DNA of 64,000 nucleotides from Halosegnis rubeus (GCF_009184545.1 NZ_QJOW01000004.1:62001-126000), one strand, 5' to 3'; positions 24,569-34,437 are shown, counted from the first letter of the stretch. Numbers and translations: made by a program. The notes: generated from the letters alone by a model not told the origin.

Positions 24569-24822
24569 ATGAGTCTGTACAAGAGACTGAAGCAGGGGAT
24601 TCAAAACATAGGGGCACAGTCACCTCATCAGCGGATGTCACGGGCGCTCATCAAGACGCTCCTATATCGGACACTCATGGTGGTCATCACTATCTCTGTC
24701 GCGTTCTTCTTTACTGGAATACCGGTGATGCCCTCAGTATCGGCCTTGTTTCAAACGTCATCAAGACAGGGACCTACATGGGTACGAGCGGCTGTGGGAT
24801 AGAGTCTCGTGGGGGGTAGCGA
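24569..24822 (+). pseudogene. DUF2061 membrane protein gene with two frameshifts
   Basis: Reading starts MSLYKRLKQGIQNIGAQSPH and SRALIKTLLYRTLMVVITIS, as in DUF2061. It then needs one base restored near 24720 to continue NTGDALSIGLVSNVIKTGTY, and another near 24778 to reach YERLWDRVSWGG and stop. The three pieces in three frames reconstitute one 80-85-aa domain, so this is a decayed gene. Confidence 0.7.
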
Positions 24823-24932
24823 CTACTGATCGATAGGCAAGTCTACTGAGCAGTTGGTCCAGAATCTATGATAGACACAGGGTTCTCCCGAGGTCAAGAG
24901 TCAATCTACTACCTGAACGTCCAGCTGTTGGG

Positions 24933-25403
24933 CTATTGTGATCGCGGTGGACTCCGTTCGACCGTACTCGTGGATGTATCCCCTGAGCGCCTCAACCAGC
25001 AAGCTGAGCCAGAACGTCGTCGTGAACGCAGTATACCCGAAATCGCTACCCAAATCGGTGCCACTATTGGCAGCCAGAGCAACTCCGACAGCGGCCCGGC
25101 GGACCCGACAGCCAACTGTTGAAGCGGCAATACGACCACCACGTCGAGTAGGGCGCTCGCGGGGTACATCAAGACCATCGCCGTGAGCCCGGCTGGAACG
25201 CCGCGCCACACGCGAAGTCGCGGGACTCGCCAGACGACGAATCCAGCGAGGAATCCCTCAGGAACCGTCCCGGCCATTCCGATCACCTGCCCGAGCAGCG
25301 GTCCATCGTACGCCTCGTACCCCGAGGGTATAATCGTCGAGATACCGACGAGTTGTGTCACTGTAATAAACGCAGTCTTGGTGAGTACTGCGACAGTTGC
25401 CAT
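24933..25403 (-). CDS. Predicted multi-helix membrane protein, unrecognised
   Basis: The 156-aa product from MATVAVLTKTAFITVTQLV has four hydrophobic segments (about residues 3-25, 40-56, 70-87 and 105-124) and a basic Arg/Ser-rich tail. The tail could be a frameshift: the other minus frame gives WLSLLVEALRGYIHEYGRTE, which also looks coding. I do not recognise the family. The start is next to the breakpoint of the helicase pseudogene, so its promoter may be lost. Confidence 0.4.
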   Translation of the reverse strand: MATVAVLTKTAFITVTQLVGISTIIPSGYEAYDGPLLGQVIGMAGTVPEGFLAGFVVWRVPRLRVWRGVPAGLTAMVLMYPASALLDVVVVLPLQQLAVGSAGPLSELLWLPIVAPIWVAISGILRSRRRSGSACWLRRSGDTSTSTVERSPPRSQ

Positions 25404-25445
25404 CGCATAGTCGGCGCCCGCATCCCGTCGGTGTGGGTACGGAAG

Positions 25446-27221
25446 GTGAGCAGCGTCGGCGCGATTCACGCGACGCTCCGTCGACGGCTGGACGACCTCC
25501 TCGACGAAGAGGCGGAAACTGAGGGCCTCTCCGACGAAGCATGAGCCTACCTCGATGGCGAGGATCTAGATGAGGACGACAAGCAACACGCGGAAGACGA
25601 GATCGCTGGCCTGACCGTCACCAGTACCGACGAACAGCTCCAAGAGGAGATCGATACGCTCCGCGACCTCGTCTCGCTGGCGGAGGATTTGCCGGTCGAC
25701 TCCAAGGCTCAAAAGGTCAGGCGCTTCATCTCCCAACTACTTGAGGAGCAACCGGACGAGAAGCTCCTGTTGTTCACGGAGTACCGAGACACACTCGACT
25801 ACCTCCTCGAGTACGTACAGGATGAGCCGTGGACCGACGAGATTCTCGTGATTCACGGCGACGTGGACAAGGATGAACGGACGCGGATCGAAGACGAGTT
25901 CAATCGTGGTCAATCGCGACTCCTGTTCGCGACCGATGCAGCGAGTGAGGGGATCGACCTCCAGCACAGCTGCCACACCATGGCCAACTACGAACTCCCG
26001 TGGAATCCGAACCGGCTCGAACAGCGGATCGGACGCATCCATCGCTACGGACAGGAGGAGGAGGTCAAGCTCTGGAACTTCCTCTTCGACGACACCCGCG
26101 AGAGCGAGATATTCGAGATGCTTCAAACCAAGGTCGAGGAGATCCGTTCCCAGCTCGGAAACACGGCGGACGTGCTCGGCATCCTCGACGACATCGACGT
26201 GGACTCACTCATCATGGAGTCCATCGAGAACGACGAACCGCCGAGTGCGACCAAAGAGGAACTCGAGGAGATGATCGAGGAGCGTCAGCGAACGCTTGAG
26301 GAGTGGTACGAGCGGAGCCTCGTCGATACGAGTACGTTCGACGCGGAGAGCCGCCGGCAGATTCAGGAGGTCGTCGACGAGTCAGAGGACGTCTACGGAA
26401 GCGAGGGCGACATTCGCGGGTTCTTCGAACGAGCAGTCGAAGCCTTCGGAGGCGAATTCGAGAACCGCGGCACCAACCTCTATCAAGCCGAGTTGCCTGA
26501 TGGGATCAATTCGCCCGGCCAAGACGCGACGTTCGGCCCGTTCACGTTTGATCGCGACTTCGCGATGGATCACGAGGACATCACCTACCTCGCTCCCGAT
26601 ACGGACGTTTTGCAACGACTTATGGCACGCGTGTTGGAGGACGAGCGTGGAGAGGTCGGACTCAAACTGCTTCCGTTCGTCGACACGCCGGGGATCACCT
26701 ACAACTATCGCGTGGCGTTCGAGGACGGCACTGGCGATGTGATTCGAGAGGAGACCATCCCCGTCTTCGTGGATGCTGCGCAGGAGGACGCTCAGCAGGC
26801 GCTTGGTGAGCGTGTCGTCGAGGGCGACTCCGTAGCAGCAAAGCCCGACATCGACGACCTTCGGACGGTTCTCGACGCTCAATCCGGCTTACGGGCGGCT
26901 GCCGATCGGTATGTGAGCGTGCGAGTTAACGAGATCAAGAACCATCTTCAGGAGAAGCGTTACGAGGAGACCGCTCGGGAGCTGGAGAATCTCGAGGAAT
27001 ACGCACAGGCTGAACGAGAACGGATTGAGTCCTTCATCGAGGAGTACGAGCGCAAAGCCGACGCCGGCTCGGATATGGACATCGCGATCCGGGGCCAACA
27101 GGAGCGTCTCGAACAGCTTGAGCATAGAATCGAAACGCGTCGCGAAGAACTCCGGCGTCGAGAGCAGATCATCTCCCTTGCGCCCGAGGTCGAGAACTAC
27201 TCCCTCACGCTACCCCTCTAG
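25446..27221 (+). pseudogene. C-terminal half of a SNF2/HepA-type helicase (DrmD-like)
   Basis: About 590 codons encode the second RecA domain of an SF2 helicase: KLLLFTEYRDTLDYLLEYV, HGDVDKDERTRIEDEFN, LFATDAASEGIDLQ and motif VI RLEQRIGRIHRYGQ. A long coiled-coil tail follows (residues about 440-570). Motifs I-III are missing, and a TGA interrupts the frame at 25542. The layout resembles large SNF2-like helicases of defence loci such as DISARM DrmD. That name is inference. A 510-aa product could still start from GTG/ATG codons near 25689. Confidence 0.75.
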
Positions 27222-27284
27222 TCTGTTGTGGATTTCGGGATGCAGGCAGTAAACGTATCTCTGAATCCCATGTCGGCATAGGAG

Positions 27285-27402
27285 TAACGGCTGGTTGGCA
27301 CAGCCAGTAGCCGTCTTTCGAGGCCGCTACAAAGCATAAATATCCCAACCCAGCGGTGCGGTGCCGTGGGAATCTTCGCCCTTCAGGGCGGAGAGGATGT
27401 CA
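27285..27402 (+). mobile_element. Solo TnpB tail and right end
   Basis: The last 19 codons of a TnpB gene (RSNGWLAQPVAVFRGRYKA, stop) are followed by AATATCCCAACCCAGCGGTG and the terminal hairpin CGCCCTTCAGGGCGGAGAGG, ending GATGTCA. The upstream part of the gene is gone. The terminal TCA is the stop codon of the opposite-strand AI-2E transporter. A sister copy lies at 34417-34560. Confidence 0.65.
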
Positions 27403-28437
27403 AGTGGTCAACTCTCCAGTATGCTCCCGCGCAAAGCAATCAAACACGAGCTTTGCACCGCCGATAACAACGGGGCCGATAAACAGACCGACAGCCCCGA
27501 ATACGGCGATTCCACCGAAGATACCAACAACAACCACAGTGGAATTGAGTGCGCCGCTCCGACCGATCAGCGCTGGCCGGAGGTACGTATCTGAGACAGT
27601 GACGAGTAGACCATACGCCACTATCGCCGCGCTGGCGACCGGCCGCCCAACTCCGAGGAGATACACTGCGGCCGGAAGCCAGACTCCGAACGCTCCGACA
27701 AGCGGGAGCAGTGTCAGTACGAACGTGGCGACAGTGAGAAAAATCACGAGCGGGAGGCCAGCGAGTGCTAGTCCGATGCCGAGCAGTCCCGCCTGAATAG
27801 CTGCTACAAGAACATTTCCCACGACCGAGGCCCACATAAGTTCATCCAGTCCTTCGCGGAGTTCTTGTAAAATCTCCTCGTTGATCGGTATGACCCACTG
27901 GACCCACTCTATCAGATCTTCCCCATCGCGCAACAAGGCGAAGAGAACGAACAATGTGATACTCAGTCCGATAAGCAACCCTGGCACACCGCCGACAAAC
28001 CCGATCGCCTCTGAGGTGATCTCTTGAATCCCCGCCGCGATCCGTTCCTGATTCGACTCATACGCACCAACGAGATTGAGAGAGTACCTCGAACCTTCGA
28101 GTAATTCTTCAATCGATGCGATATCAAGTTGTCCGCTCCTGATTGCGCTCACAACACTGAGTGACTGTTGGACGGCAACCGTGAGGAGGTAGAGAAGTGG
28201 AATAAGTATAACAAGAAGCGTAGCCACGACGACTGCGAACGCCGCAACTGTAGGTCTAGCGTACCGCTCGGCCTGTTGCTGGAGGGGAAACAGAACATAT
28301 GCCAGAACTCCACCGAGTAAGACGAACTGGAGATACGGCAGAAAAATCATAAGCGCGAGGACACCGCTCAATAGCGTGAGTACCGTCAGTCCGGGTTGCC
28401 TGCGGACCCACGCAGGCGGGTCGGGTCGGCCTCCCAT
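27400..28437 (-). CDS. AI-2E family transporter (UPF0118)
   Basis: The 345-aa membrane protein has seven to eight hydrophobic helices and family features such as LLGGVLAYVLFPL, LFVLFALLRDGEDL and FGVWLPAAVYLL. The family includes exporters and Na+/H+ or signal-molecule permeases; haloarchaeal substrates are unknown. The last codons ELTT end in a TGA supplied by the TnpB right end, so the native tail may be cut. Confidence 0.88.
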   Translation of the reverse strand: MGGRPDPPAWVRRQPGLTVLTLLSGVLALMIFLPYLQFVLLGGVLAYVLFPLQQQAERYARPTVAAFAVVVATLLVILIPLLYLLTVAVQQSLSVVSAIRSGQLDIASIEELLEGSRYSLNLVGAYESNQERIAAGIQEITSEAIGFVGGVPGLLIGLSITLFVLFALLRDGEDLIEWVQWVIPINEEILQELREGLDELMWASVVGNVLVAAIQAGLLGIGLALAGLPLVIFLTVATFVLTLLPLVGAFGVWLPAAVYLLGVGRPVASAAIVAYGLLVTVSDTYLRPALIGRSGALNSTVVVVGIFGGIAVFGAVGLFIGPVVIGGAKLVFDCFAREHTGELTT

Positions 28438-28582
28438 ATCCAGAGATTCAGCAGCCTCTTATATAATTCCACAGGCGTGGTGGTGAGACTTCAGAAACAC
28501 GAGGGTCGGGGATGATGGTTCTAATTTTGCAGAGCAATCGAACGCCCGAACCAGCGGTACATCTCGCCAGAGGCCTCTTGAG

Positions 28583-28837
28583 GTGAGTAGACTCCGCGGG
28601 CGATTATCCCTTCTTCGCCCAGCGTTCCGATGTTCAGAACGTGTGCGGGCGGCACTCGATGACGGCGTGTTCCATCCGACGCTGCTTGACGAGGAGACGG
28701 CTGGCTGTTCTCACTGTGAATTTGCACACGTGTGTGATGTTCGGCATCATCACCGACAGGCGCGGCTCGAGGGGCTTGGCGATGCACCGGCGTACGGGCC
28801 GGCAAAAAAAACTCCCCGTGAACCTCCTTGGAGTCAA
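28583..28837 (+). pseudogene. C-terminal remnant of a PD-(D/E)XK nuclease-like protein
   Basis: The plus-strand frame contains ALDDGVFHPTLLDEETAGC and CSHCEFAHVCDVRHHHRQAR. The C-x2-C-x5-C layout resembles the iron-sulfur-binding C-terminus of AddB/Cas4-like nucleases. The upstream nuclease body is missing and the 5' part is out of register. It is cut at the 3' side by a TnpB right-end scrap (28838-28857). Confidence 0.45.
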
Positions 28838-28857
28838 GCCTTGAGGCTTCCCGTGGG
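28838..28857 (-). mobile_element. Scrap of a TnpB right end
   Basis: CCTTGAGGCTTCCCGTGGG on the plus strand matches the GAGGCTTCCCGT part of right ends at 38890-38955 (complement) and 43526-43563. Only about 20 bases survive, so the assignment is weak. Confidence 0.3.
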
Positions 28858-29001
28858 TTAGTCGTGAGCGACAGTTGTGTTTCGCATTGGCCCACCACAG
28901 TCAGGGCACTCATCTTCAGGTTCCGGGCTTTCAACACCAGCTCCACACTCTTGACACACATACAACGTCGACTCGGCGGGGTCAGGATCAGATTCTACCA
29001 T
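28858..29001 (-). CDS. Rubrerythrin-like zinc-ribbon micro-protein
   Basis: The 47-aa protein (MVESDPDPAESTLYVCQECG...) has two CxxC knuckles, CQECG and CPDCGG, which form one zinc ribbon. It resembles the small haloarchaeal rubrerythrin-like domain proteins (DUF7129 type). The function is unknown. An AT-rich stretch (TTATATAT in 29006-29016 region) upstream of the ATG could be the promoter. Confidence 0.65.
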   Translation of the reverse strand: MVESDPDPAESTLYVCQECGAGVESPEPEDECPDCGGPMRNTTVAHD

Positions 29002-29215
29002 TATCAATTATTATATATGGAGACATATAAGCTACGGGGTCAAAATCGCGAGGCTTTTTGCTCGACTCTTACCCATTCTTTGCCACGCTGGACGGATGCC
29101 GACACAGTGGCTGCCCACCAACTCGCCCACAGGAACTTCCTTTGCCATCTTGCAACCACACACCGAGCCTGTCATACAATAGTTCTCAACACGTATGATT
29201 CATACTTTTTAGTTT

Positions 29216-29314
29216 GAATAAAATCGTTGAATAGCGAGACAACGGTCTTAATCGTAAATTTCGGGCTGTATAATCATCAGGTAGAGGGCGTGAGACGTAT
29301 TCTATGACACGCTG
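29216..29314. repeat. About 100-bp inverted repeat, copy 1
   Basis: This 99-base segment is the reverse complement of 44081-44181, with one substitution and one single-base length change. It holds no gene. It lies directly upstream of the truncated ion-channel frame, so both copies sit at gene-fragment junctions, as expected for an insertion-element end. Confidence 0.75.
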
Positions 29315-29881
29315 GTGAATAAAGCTAAACCTGTGTGTCAGACGCTTGAGGAACTGGCGAGCACCGCAGCCCGGACTCGGTTACAATCACGATGTTTTGT
29401 CCGGAGACAGGATATTCAGACAAACGCGTATAAAATAGCGCTATTCGAAGGACTGCCACGCGACGACGAAAACACACAATCGCCACTTCTATCGAAACTC
29501 GCCTCACTTGAGATTCGAACGATCGCTGGGATGCGGTATGCTCGTGCGAAAACAGCCCGACTGACACTCCTCTATGGAGAGAGCCCGTGGCGGATTATCG
29601 CGCTGAGTCTTGGATTTATCCTTGCCGTTGCACTCATTTACCCGCTGAACGAGTGGTTGCGACCGGCTGATGGCGTGCCAATCACGTATACTCAGATCGC
29701 CCAAGACCCGTCTCTCTTCCTCGAATCACTCTATTTCAGCACACTCACATTCACGACGCTGGGGATGGGGGGGTACGAACCGCTCGGATGGGGACAAGTA
29801 ATTGCGACGCTCAATACCACCTTCGGAGCGATCTTGGTTGCGCTACTTGTCTTCGTCTTCGGTCGCCGCGCTGCGAGGTGA
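29315..29881 (+). pseudogene. C-terminal part of a potassium-channel-like protein
   Basis: The 188-codon frame carries a two-helix ion-channel domain: WRIIALSLGFILAVALIYPL, a pore-like SLYFSTLTFTTLGMGGYEPL and the helix FGAILVALLVFVFGRRA. The filter reads TLGMGG rather than TVGYGD. The N-terminal part before residue 70 looks like the end of a longer cytoplasmic (possibly pentapeptide-repeat) region. The gene begins exactly at the edge of the 100-bp repeat, so its 5' part is probably lost. Confidence 0.6.
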
Positions 29882-29997
29882 TACTCTGTTGCGAGCGTGA
29901 GCGTCATCTGCGCTGGTACGCTTGTCTCACGGTGAGTCCTGGCGGATGAATGAGACTTCAACAGAGCCAGAACGTTTCTTGTTGGTGAATGGCGCGC

Positions 29998-31380
29998 TCA
30001 GCCGTGTTGTGTGATGTCGCGTAGGTCGAACACGTGTACGTCATCGCGTTCGGAGACCGCTTCTTGTACGGATTGTGTAACGCCGCTACGCGTGAACAAT
30101 GCGTATTCCATATTGGTGTCGCCAGTATCTGGAGTCCAGCGGATTTCCGCAGAATGGTCTTCGAGTGAGGTGAGCGCACTGTAGTCAAGGGGTGCGTTCG
30201 TGAACTTACATTCCCCCGCGACCATGGTTCTATCTGTGGTAAATCCGACGACGTCAACCTCATGCTCTTTGTACCACCAGCGGCCGATATCGAGGAACGT
30301 CTCCTCGGGAAACAGATTCGGCAGCACATCCTGACAGAGCTTCTCGAATTCTTGGCTCACGAAGTCAGGGAGTTCTGGTTCGATAACCGCCTCGTAGGCG
30401 TCTTCACCCAAACGTTCGTATCGGTCTTCGTTGCCGTAGACGAAGCGGAACCAGAAGCGAAACAGGGGATCAAGGATTCGATAGCGTCCGCGGCGTGATT
30501 CCGCTTTCTCTTCGGTTAGTGGAACCTCACGCTCGATGAGCCGGAGGCGTTCTAACTTCTGGGTGTACGTCGAAATCTGCTTTCCATCAATCCCCACTGC
30601 TTGCGCAATCTCGTTCGATGTCGTCTTCCCTGCAGCGATCGTGGTAAGGATCGCAAAGTACCGATTCGGGTCTGTGAGTTCAGTTCGGAGGACGTACTCT
30701 GGTTCATTGTGGAGATACCCCTTCTGAGAGAGTACTTCCTCAGTGAGAACAGCTCCGAGATCCTGATCAAGATTGACACCGTCAAGATAGTACGGGACAC
30801 CGCCGAAAATGCCCCACGTGAAAATCTGCTCTTCAGGCGAGTAGTCGTCCGGAAGGAACGCCTGTGCGGCTGCGAAATCGAGTGGTCGGAGGTCAAGTTT
30901 CTCGGTAAATCGCCCGTACAACGGGCTGTTTCCAAGCAGAGTCGCTTCTTCCATCATGCTAATCGAGGATCCAACCAGAATGAGCGTACCCGAGGTGTTC
31001 TGGAAGCGTCGGTCCCACAGCCGCTGAATAACCGACGGGAGGCTTTCCTCAGCATCGATGAGGTAGGGGAATTCGTCAAGGACCACAATCCCATCGTGGT
31101 CGCCGAGATACCCCAAGAGGGACTCCCAGTTCTGTTTAATATCCGTAATCCCAGGAAACGTGTCGGCCGCAACATTGACGAACTCGTCAAGTTGTATCTG
31201 TGAAGTGGTCTCCGTGGCTTGGTAGACGACGGCGTCGTCCCGGTCGGAAAGCGAGTGCTGGACGAGCTGTGTCTTCCCGAGTCGTCGCCGACCGAAAATA
31301 ACGGCCATCTCGGCGTCGTTGGATTCGTAACATCCACGCAGCCGTGAGAGTTCTTGCTCCCGATCCACGAAGCGTTCCAT
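29998..31380 (-). CDS. Archaeal AAA ATPase with DUF234-type C-terminus
   Basis: The 460-aa protein has Walker A GRRRLGKTQL, Walker B GIVVLDEFPYL and a sensor-like ILVGSSISMMEE. It then has a winged helix (TSNEIAQAVGIDGKQISTYT) and a C-terminal PD-(D/E)XK-like region with EVDVVGFTTD and GECKFTN. This is the archaeal ATPase/DUF234 family, common in archaea and suspected of involvement with mobile DNA. It appears complete. The nuclease residues D and E-x-K are present. Confidence 0.85.
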   Translation of the reverse strand: MERFVDREQELSRLRGCYESNDAEMAVIFGRRRLGKTQLVQHSLSDRDDAVVYQATETTSQIQLDEFVNVAADTFPGITDIKQNWESLLGYLGDHDGIVVLDEFPYLIDAEESLPSVIQRLWDRRFQNTSGTLILVGSSISMMEEATLLGNSPLYGRFTEKLDLRPLDFAAAQAFLPDDYSPEEQIFTWGIFGGVPYYLDGVNLDQDLGAVLTEEVLSQKGYLHNEPEYVLRTELTDPNRYFAILTTIAAGKTTSNEIAQAVGIDGKQISTYTQKLERLRLIEREVPLTEEKAESRRGRYRILDPLFRFWFRFVYGNEDRYERLGEDAYEAVIEPELPDFVSQEFEKLCQDVLPNLFPEETFLDIGRWWYKEHEVDVVGFTTDRTMVAGECKFTNAPLDYSALTSLEDHSAEIRWTPDTGDTNMEYALFTRSGVTQSVQEAVSERDDVHVFDLRDITQHG

Positions 31381-31503
31381 GTCTCTACTCTTTCCCCTTG
31401 GAGAATAATACTTCCGAATAGCCTATTTCAAAATAGGCTAACTCAGGATTGGCTATTTGCCAATTCCTTCTCCTGATATACCCGGATGGGTTGAGAAACA
31501 GCC

Positions 31504-31516
31504 GGCTCTGTTGAAA
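31504..31516 (+). repeat. Solo IS5-like left end
   Basis: GGCTCTGTTGAAA is identical to the outer end of the truncated IS5-like copies at 43567 and 51521. No transposase follows, so this is a leftover terminal repeat or a chance match. Confidence 0.35.
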
Positions 31517-31600
31517 CCCTTAGAACATGACCGGTATGGGGCTGTCTGCGTTCAGTACAGCGAGCGCATTTATCAGTGCAGGCTGTGTACGTTCTCGTGT

Positions 31601-31888
31601 ATGCCTGAAGAAGTCCTGTTCAAATCAGAGAGCAACCAGAGTCGAGAAGAGATCGCATCGTACTTCCGGAAAGTCGCGGACAACCTCGAAAGCGGAGACC
31701 CCATCAACCTGAAAGCAGGGTCCGAGTCTGTAACACTGAATCCCCCTGTCCGACCGACCTTCGAGGTCAAAGCTGAACGCGAAGGTCCGGCTGGCAACAT
31801 GACTGAACGCAGTATCGAGTTCGAACTCGAATGGGACGAGAACGACGGTGGGGAGGGCAGCAACAGTGGTCAGTTAGAAATCGAGTAG
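31601..31888 (+). CDS. Amphi-Trp domain protein
   Basis: The 95-aa acidic protein (MPEEVLFKSESNQSREEIAS...) has the amphi-Trp layout: an N-terminal helix FRKVADNLESGDPI, a beta hairpin and a C-terminal strand SIEFELEWDEND. The role is unknown. ATG 31601 is chosen because the upstream extension to 31457 is Cys-rich and unlike the family. Confidence 0.8.
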   Translation: MPEEVLFKSESNQSREEIASYFRKVADNLESGDPINLKAGSESVTLNPPVRPTFEVKAEREGPAGNMTERSIEFELEWDENDGGEGSNSGQLEIE

Positions 31889-31989
31889 TCACCCCGCAGA
31901 GATCTACATGCGAGTCATTACGCGAATTTCGCGCACGCTGCAACACGATATCGACACCGTCATCGATGGATAGGGCAAGAGTCGATCGT

Positions 31990-32031
31990 TGATATCCTCC
32001 CCGCCCTGAAGAGCGAGGCTCTCTCCTCGCA
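31990..32031 (-). mobile_element. Degenerate TnpB right end
   Basis: TGATATCCTCCCCGCCCTGA and GAGCGAGGCTCTCTCCTCGC resemble minus-strand right ends such as 43526-43563 (TGACATCCTCCCC...). One base of the end has changed. The 320 bases between the amphi-Trp gene and the stress protein gene hold nothing else recognisable. Confidence 0.45.
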
Positions 32032-32207
32032 CCTCCGACAATTCGTCTACAGCTACGACCCAGGTCCATCATCTGCGACCCCGCTTGAACTCACAGTAGT
32101 ACGATACTCGCCGCTCTGTCGCCGAACGCAGGTGTCGTCTGTAGCCCACCGGAGTACATATGGTGGCAACGGCTTTGTGACTGTTCGCCGTACTAATCGG
32201 TAGTGAC

Positions 32208-33077
32208 ATGTACGATTCGATTCTGCTCCCCGTTGACGGCAGCGAACACGCAACCAAAATCGTCCATCACGCGGCCAAGCTCGCGCAGCGGACTGGGGCG
32301 ACGATTCAGGTGCTGTTCGTCGCCGATACGACTCAGGACAGCGTTACTGTTGTCGACGGAACCGTCGTTGACGCACTGGAACAGGACGGACAGACGATTG
32401 TCGCGGACGTCGCGGAGACGCTCGAGAGCTTAGGTGTTGAGCATGGTACCGATGTCGTTCAGGGTAACCCAGCGCCGACAATCGCCGACTACGCCGAGCG
32501 ATACGACTACGACCTGATCGTCTTGCCCACCCACGGACGGACCGGCATCTCACGCTATCTCCTCGGGAGTGTCACGGAGAAAGTGGTACGCTTGTCCGAC
32601 GTCCCCGTTCTGACCGCTCGTATGCAATCCGATGAGCAGTTGACGTTCCCATACGAGACTATTCTTATCCCGACCGATGGGAGTCCAGCTTCGACCGCTG
32701 CCGTCAGGCATGGCTTGGCGCTCGCGGCGACGCTTGACGCCACTGTCCACGTCCTTTCTGTCGTGGATGATACGTCGCTGGGTCCTGGCGTTCGCTCTGC
32801 ATTCTCTGCGGACGAGCTTGAACGCCAGGCAACTGAGGCTGTTGAACGCGTGGTCACGGAAGCTGATGATTACGATCTGGCGCACGTCCAAACGGACGTT
32901 GAACATGGGCCACCTGCGGAGGTAATCAGCGAGTATGTTGAAACGAGTGATATCAACGCCGTCGTGATGGGGTCTAGTGGCCGCCGTGGCGTCGATCGAA
33001 TTCTCCTTGGGAGTGTCGCTGAAAAGACGGTCCGATCAGCACCTGTTCCGGTCATCACCGCCCACGAGCAGTCATAA
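32208..33077 (+). CDS. Universal stress protein with two UspA domains
   Basis: The 289-aa protein has two tandem UspA folds (residues 1-140 and 148-286), each with the start ILLPVDGS/ILIPTDGS. Each has an ATP-binding G-x2-G-x9-G-S/T: THGRTGISRYLLGSVTEKV and SSGRRGVDRILLGSVAEKT. The family helps cells survive stress. It looks intact in spite of the surrounding debris. Confidence 0.92.
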   Translation: MYDSILLPVDGSEHATKIVHHAAKLAQRTGATIQVLFVADTTQDSVTVVDGTVVDALEQDGQTIVADVAETLESLGVEHGTDVVQGNPAPTIADYAERYDYDLIVLPTHGRTGISRYLLGSVTEKVVRLSDVPVLTARMQSDEQLTFPYETILIPTDGSPASTAAVRHGLALAATLDATVHVLSVVDDTSLGPGVRSAFSADELERQATEAVERVVTEADDYDLAHVQTDVEHGPPAEVISEYVETSDINAVVMGSSGRRGVDRILLGSVAEKTVRSAPVPVITAHEQS

Positions 33078-33184
33078 AATGTCTCAGCTGAGAAGGCTGT
33101 CTAGATACACTATCTAAAAAATCTTGGTGGTAAGTTTAGCTGGAATCACTTGACCCCGGTGAGTTCACCCTCTCACGGTGGCAA

Positions 33185-33685
33185 TCAGTTGGAGAAGTCC
33201 TCATCAGTAGCATCTAATCGCTCACGGCGACGCCTATACTCCTCCTCGTCAATTTCGTCCCTGGCATAGCGGTTCTGGAGCGTTTTTCTGGCTGAGTCGT
33301 CGGTAGTCGATTGAGGAGATTTTTGCTTCCCAAGCCAGTAGAGCCCGCCACCGAGAACGCCCAGCATTCCGAGTACGCCACCAACAGCTTGTAGCCCTCC
33401 AACTCCACCTCCGTTGCGGCCACTCATCATTCCAGAACCACCTCGTCCCATCATTCCACCACCAGTATCCCCGCTTCCATCGCTGCTTGAGCCGTAGGCG
33501 ACTGTACCCTGGTCAACAATCGCCTCACTCGATGGGACCTCTCCATCCGGGATTGAACCCTCCTCTGCCGGTCCGCCAGGACTGCCAACCACGGTCCGTC
33601 CGACCATCCCAATCGACTTGTGCGGGATGCAGTAGTAATCATACGTCCCTGGCGTTTCGAACGTATATTCGAAAACTCGTGATTG
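33185..33685 (-). pseudogene. C-terminal part of a halocyanin-like copper protein with SHOCT tail
   Basis: The minus frame retains the blue-copper site EYTFETPGTYDYYCIPHKSI (Cys, His and a Met in GMVG). A Gly/Met-rich linker, a membrane helix (VGGVLGMLGVLGGGLYWLG) and a SHOCT motif (LQNRYARDEIDEEEYRRR) follow. The signal peptide and first His of the cupredoxin are missing. The 5' part is replaced by the start of a permease gene in another frame. Confidence 0.7.
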
Positions 33686-33779
33686 TGAGTCCCATGATGA
33701 TGGCCCACGCTGCCGTCCAGAGGAACCCGACACCGATGCGGAGGGATTCGAGAACGCCGTCAAGTAACGCTACCTGCAT
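33639..33779 (-). pseudogene. N-terminal remnant of a permease
   Basis: The frame from ATG 33779 reads MQVALLDGVLESLRIGVGFL and WTAAWAIIMGLTITS, the first membrane helix of haloarchaeal DUF318-type permeases. It then runs out of register into the halocyanin fragment near 33680. The join lies at ACGAGTTTTCGAATAT, shared by both frames. The product would stop after 46 codons. Confidence 0.55.
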
Positions 33780-34112
33780 ACGTGTATGATCGGAGGGATC
33801 ATCTATTGCGGTTGTGTTTAGAATATGGTCTCTTTGAGGACGACAATTCTGTGGAATCGTAATTCTTTGATCATACACTATTTGCTAGAGTGAAAAATAA
33901 CCCCCGCAAACCCCCTCAGGAGCCGTAATATCCGACTTCGAATTCGCAAGGAGAATCGGATTAAATCATGCTGACGTATCGTAGGCTAATGGAATCAGTA
34001 CAGATCAGAGATATTCCAACGATGAGGAATACCACTACTCGTAAGAATAATATTCACCAGCCTGCTCGTCTACTCGGTCTGATCGCTGGAACATCCACTT
34101 TCTGATTCACCA

Positions 34113-34437
34113 ATGGGTGTCGATTTGCTGATCCACGATGCGCTCGTTCTCATAGTCGACGAACGGAACCGGCTGTATAAGCGCGGAACGGTACTCGTTA
34201 CCGACGGCTGTATCGAAGATGTACGAACCTCACGTGGGGGAGATTCCGAGATAGATGCGTCCACCATTATCGACGGGAACGGGAAACTAGTGATGCCGGG
34301 GTTGGTCAACGCACACACGCACCTGGAAATGACACCACTCATCGGTGCGTTTAGCGAGCTCAACCTGACAGAGATGCTTGGGAGTGGGACGGCCTTGTTC
34401 AACAGACTAGGGAACGGCGACTTCACGGGGATTCCCA
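34113..34437 (+). pseudogene. N-terminal fragment of an amidohydrolase
   Basis: About 108 codons encode the composite domain and metal site of a cytosine-deaminase/SAH-deaminase-type amidohydrolase: GKLVMPGLVNAHTHLEMTPL with the H-x-H ligands, then FSELNLTEMLGSGTALFNRL. Homology stops where a TnpB tail in reverse orientation begins. The rest of the barrel (about 320 residues) is absent. Confidence 0.7.

Noticed and set aside
26889-27125. Minus-strand frame within the helicase pseudogene
   Set aside because: It is the antisense of the coiled-coil tail and has no independent support.
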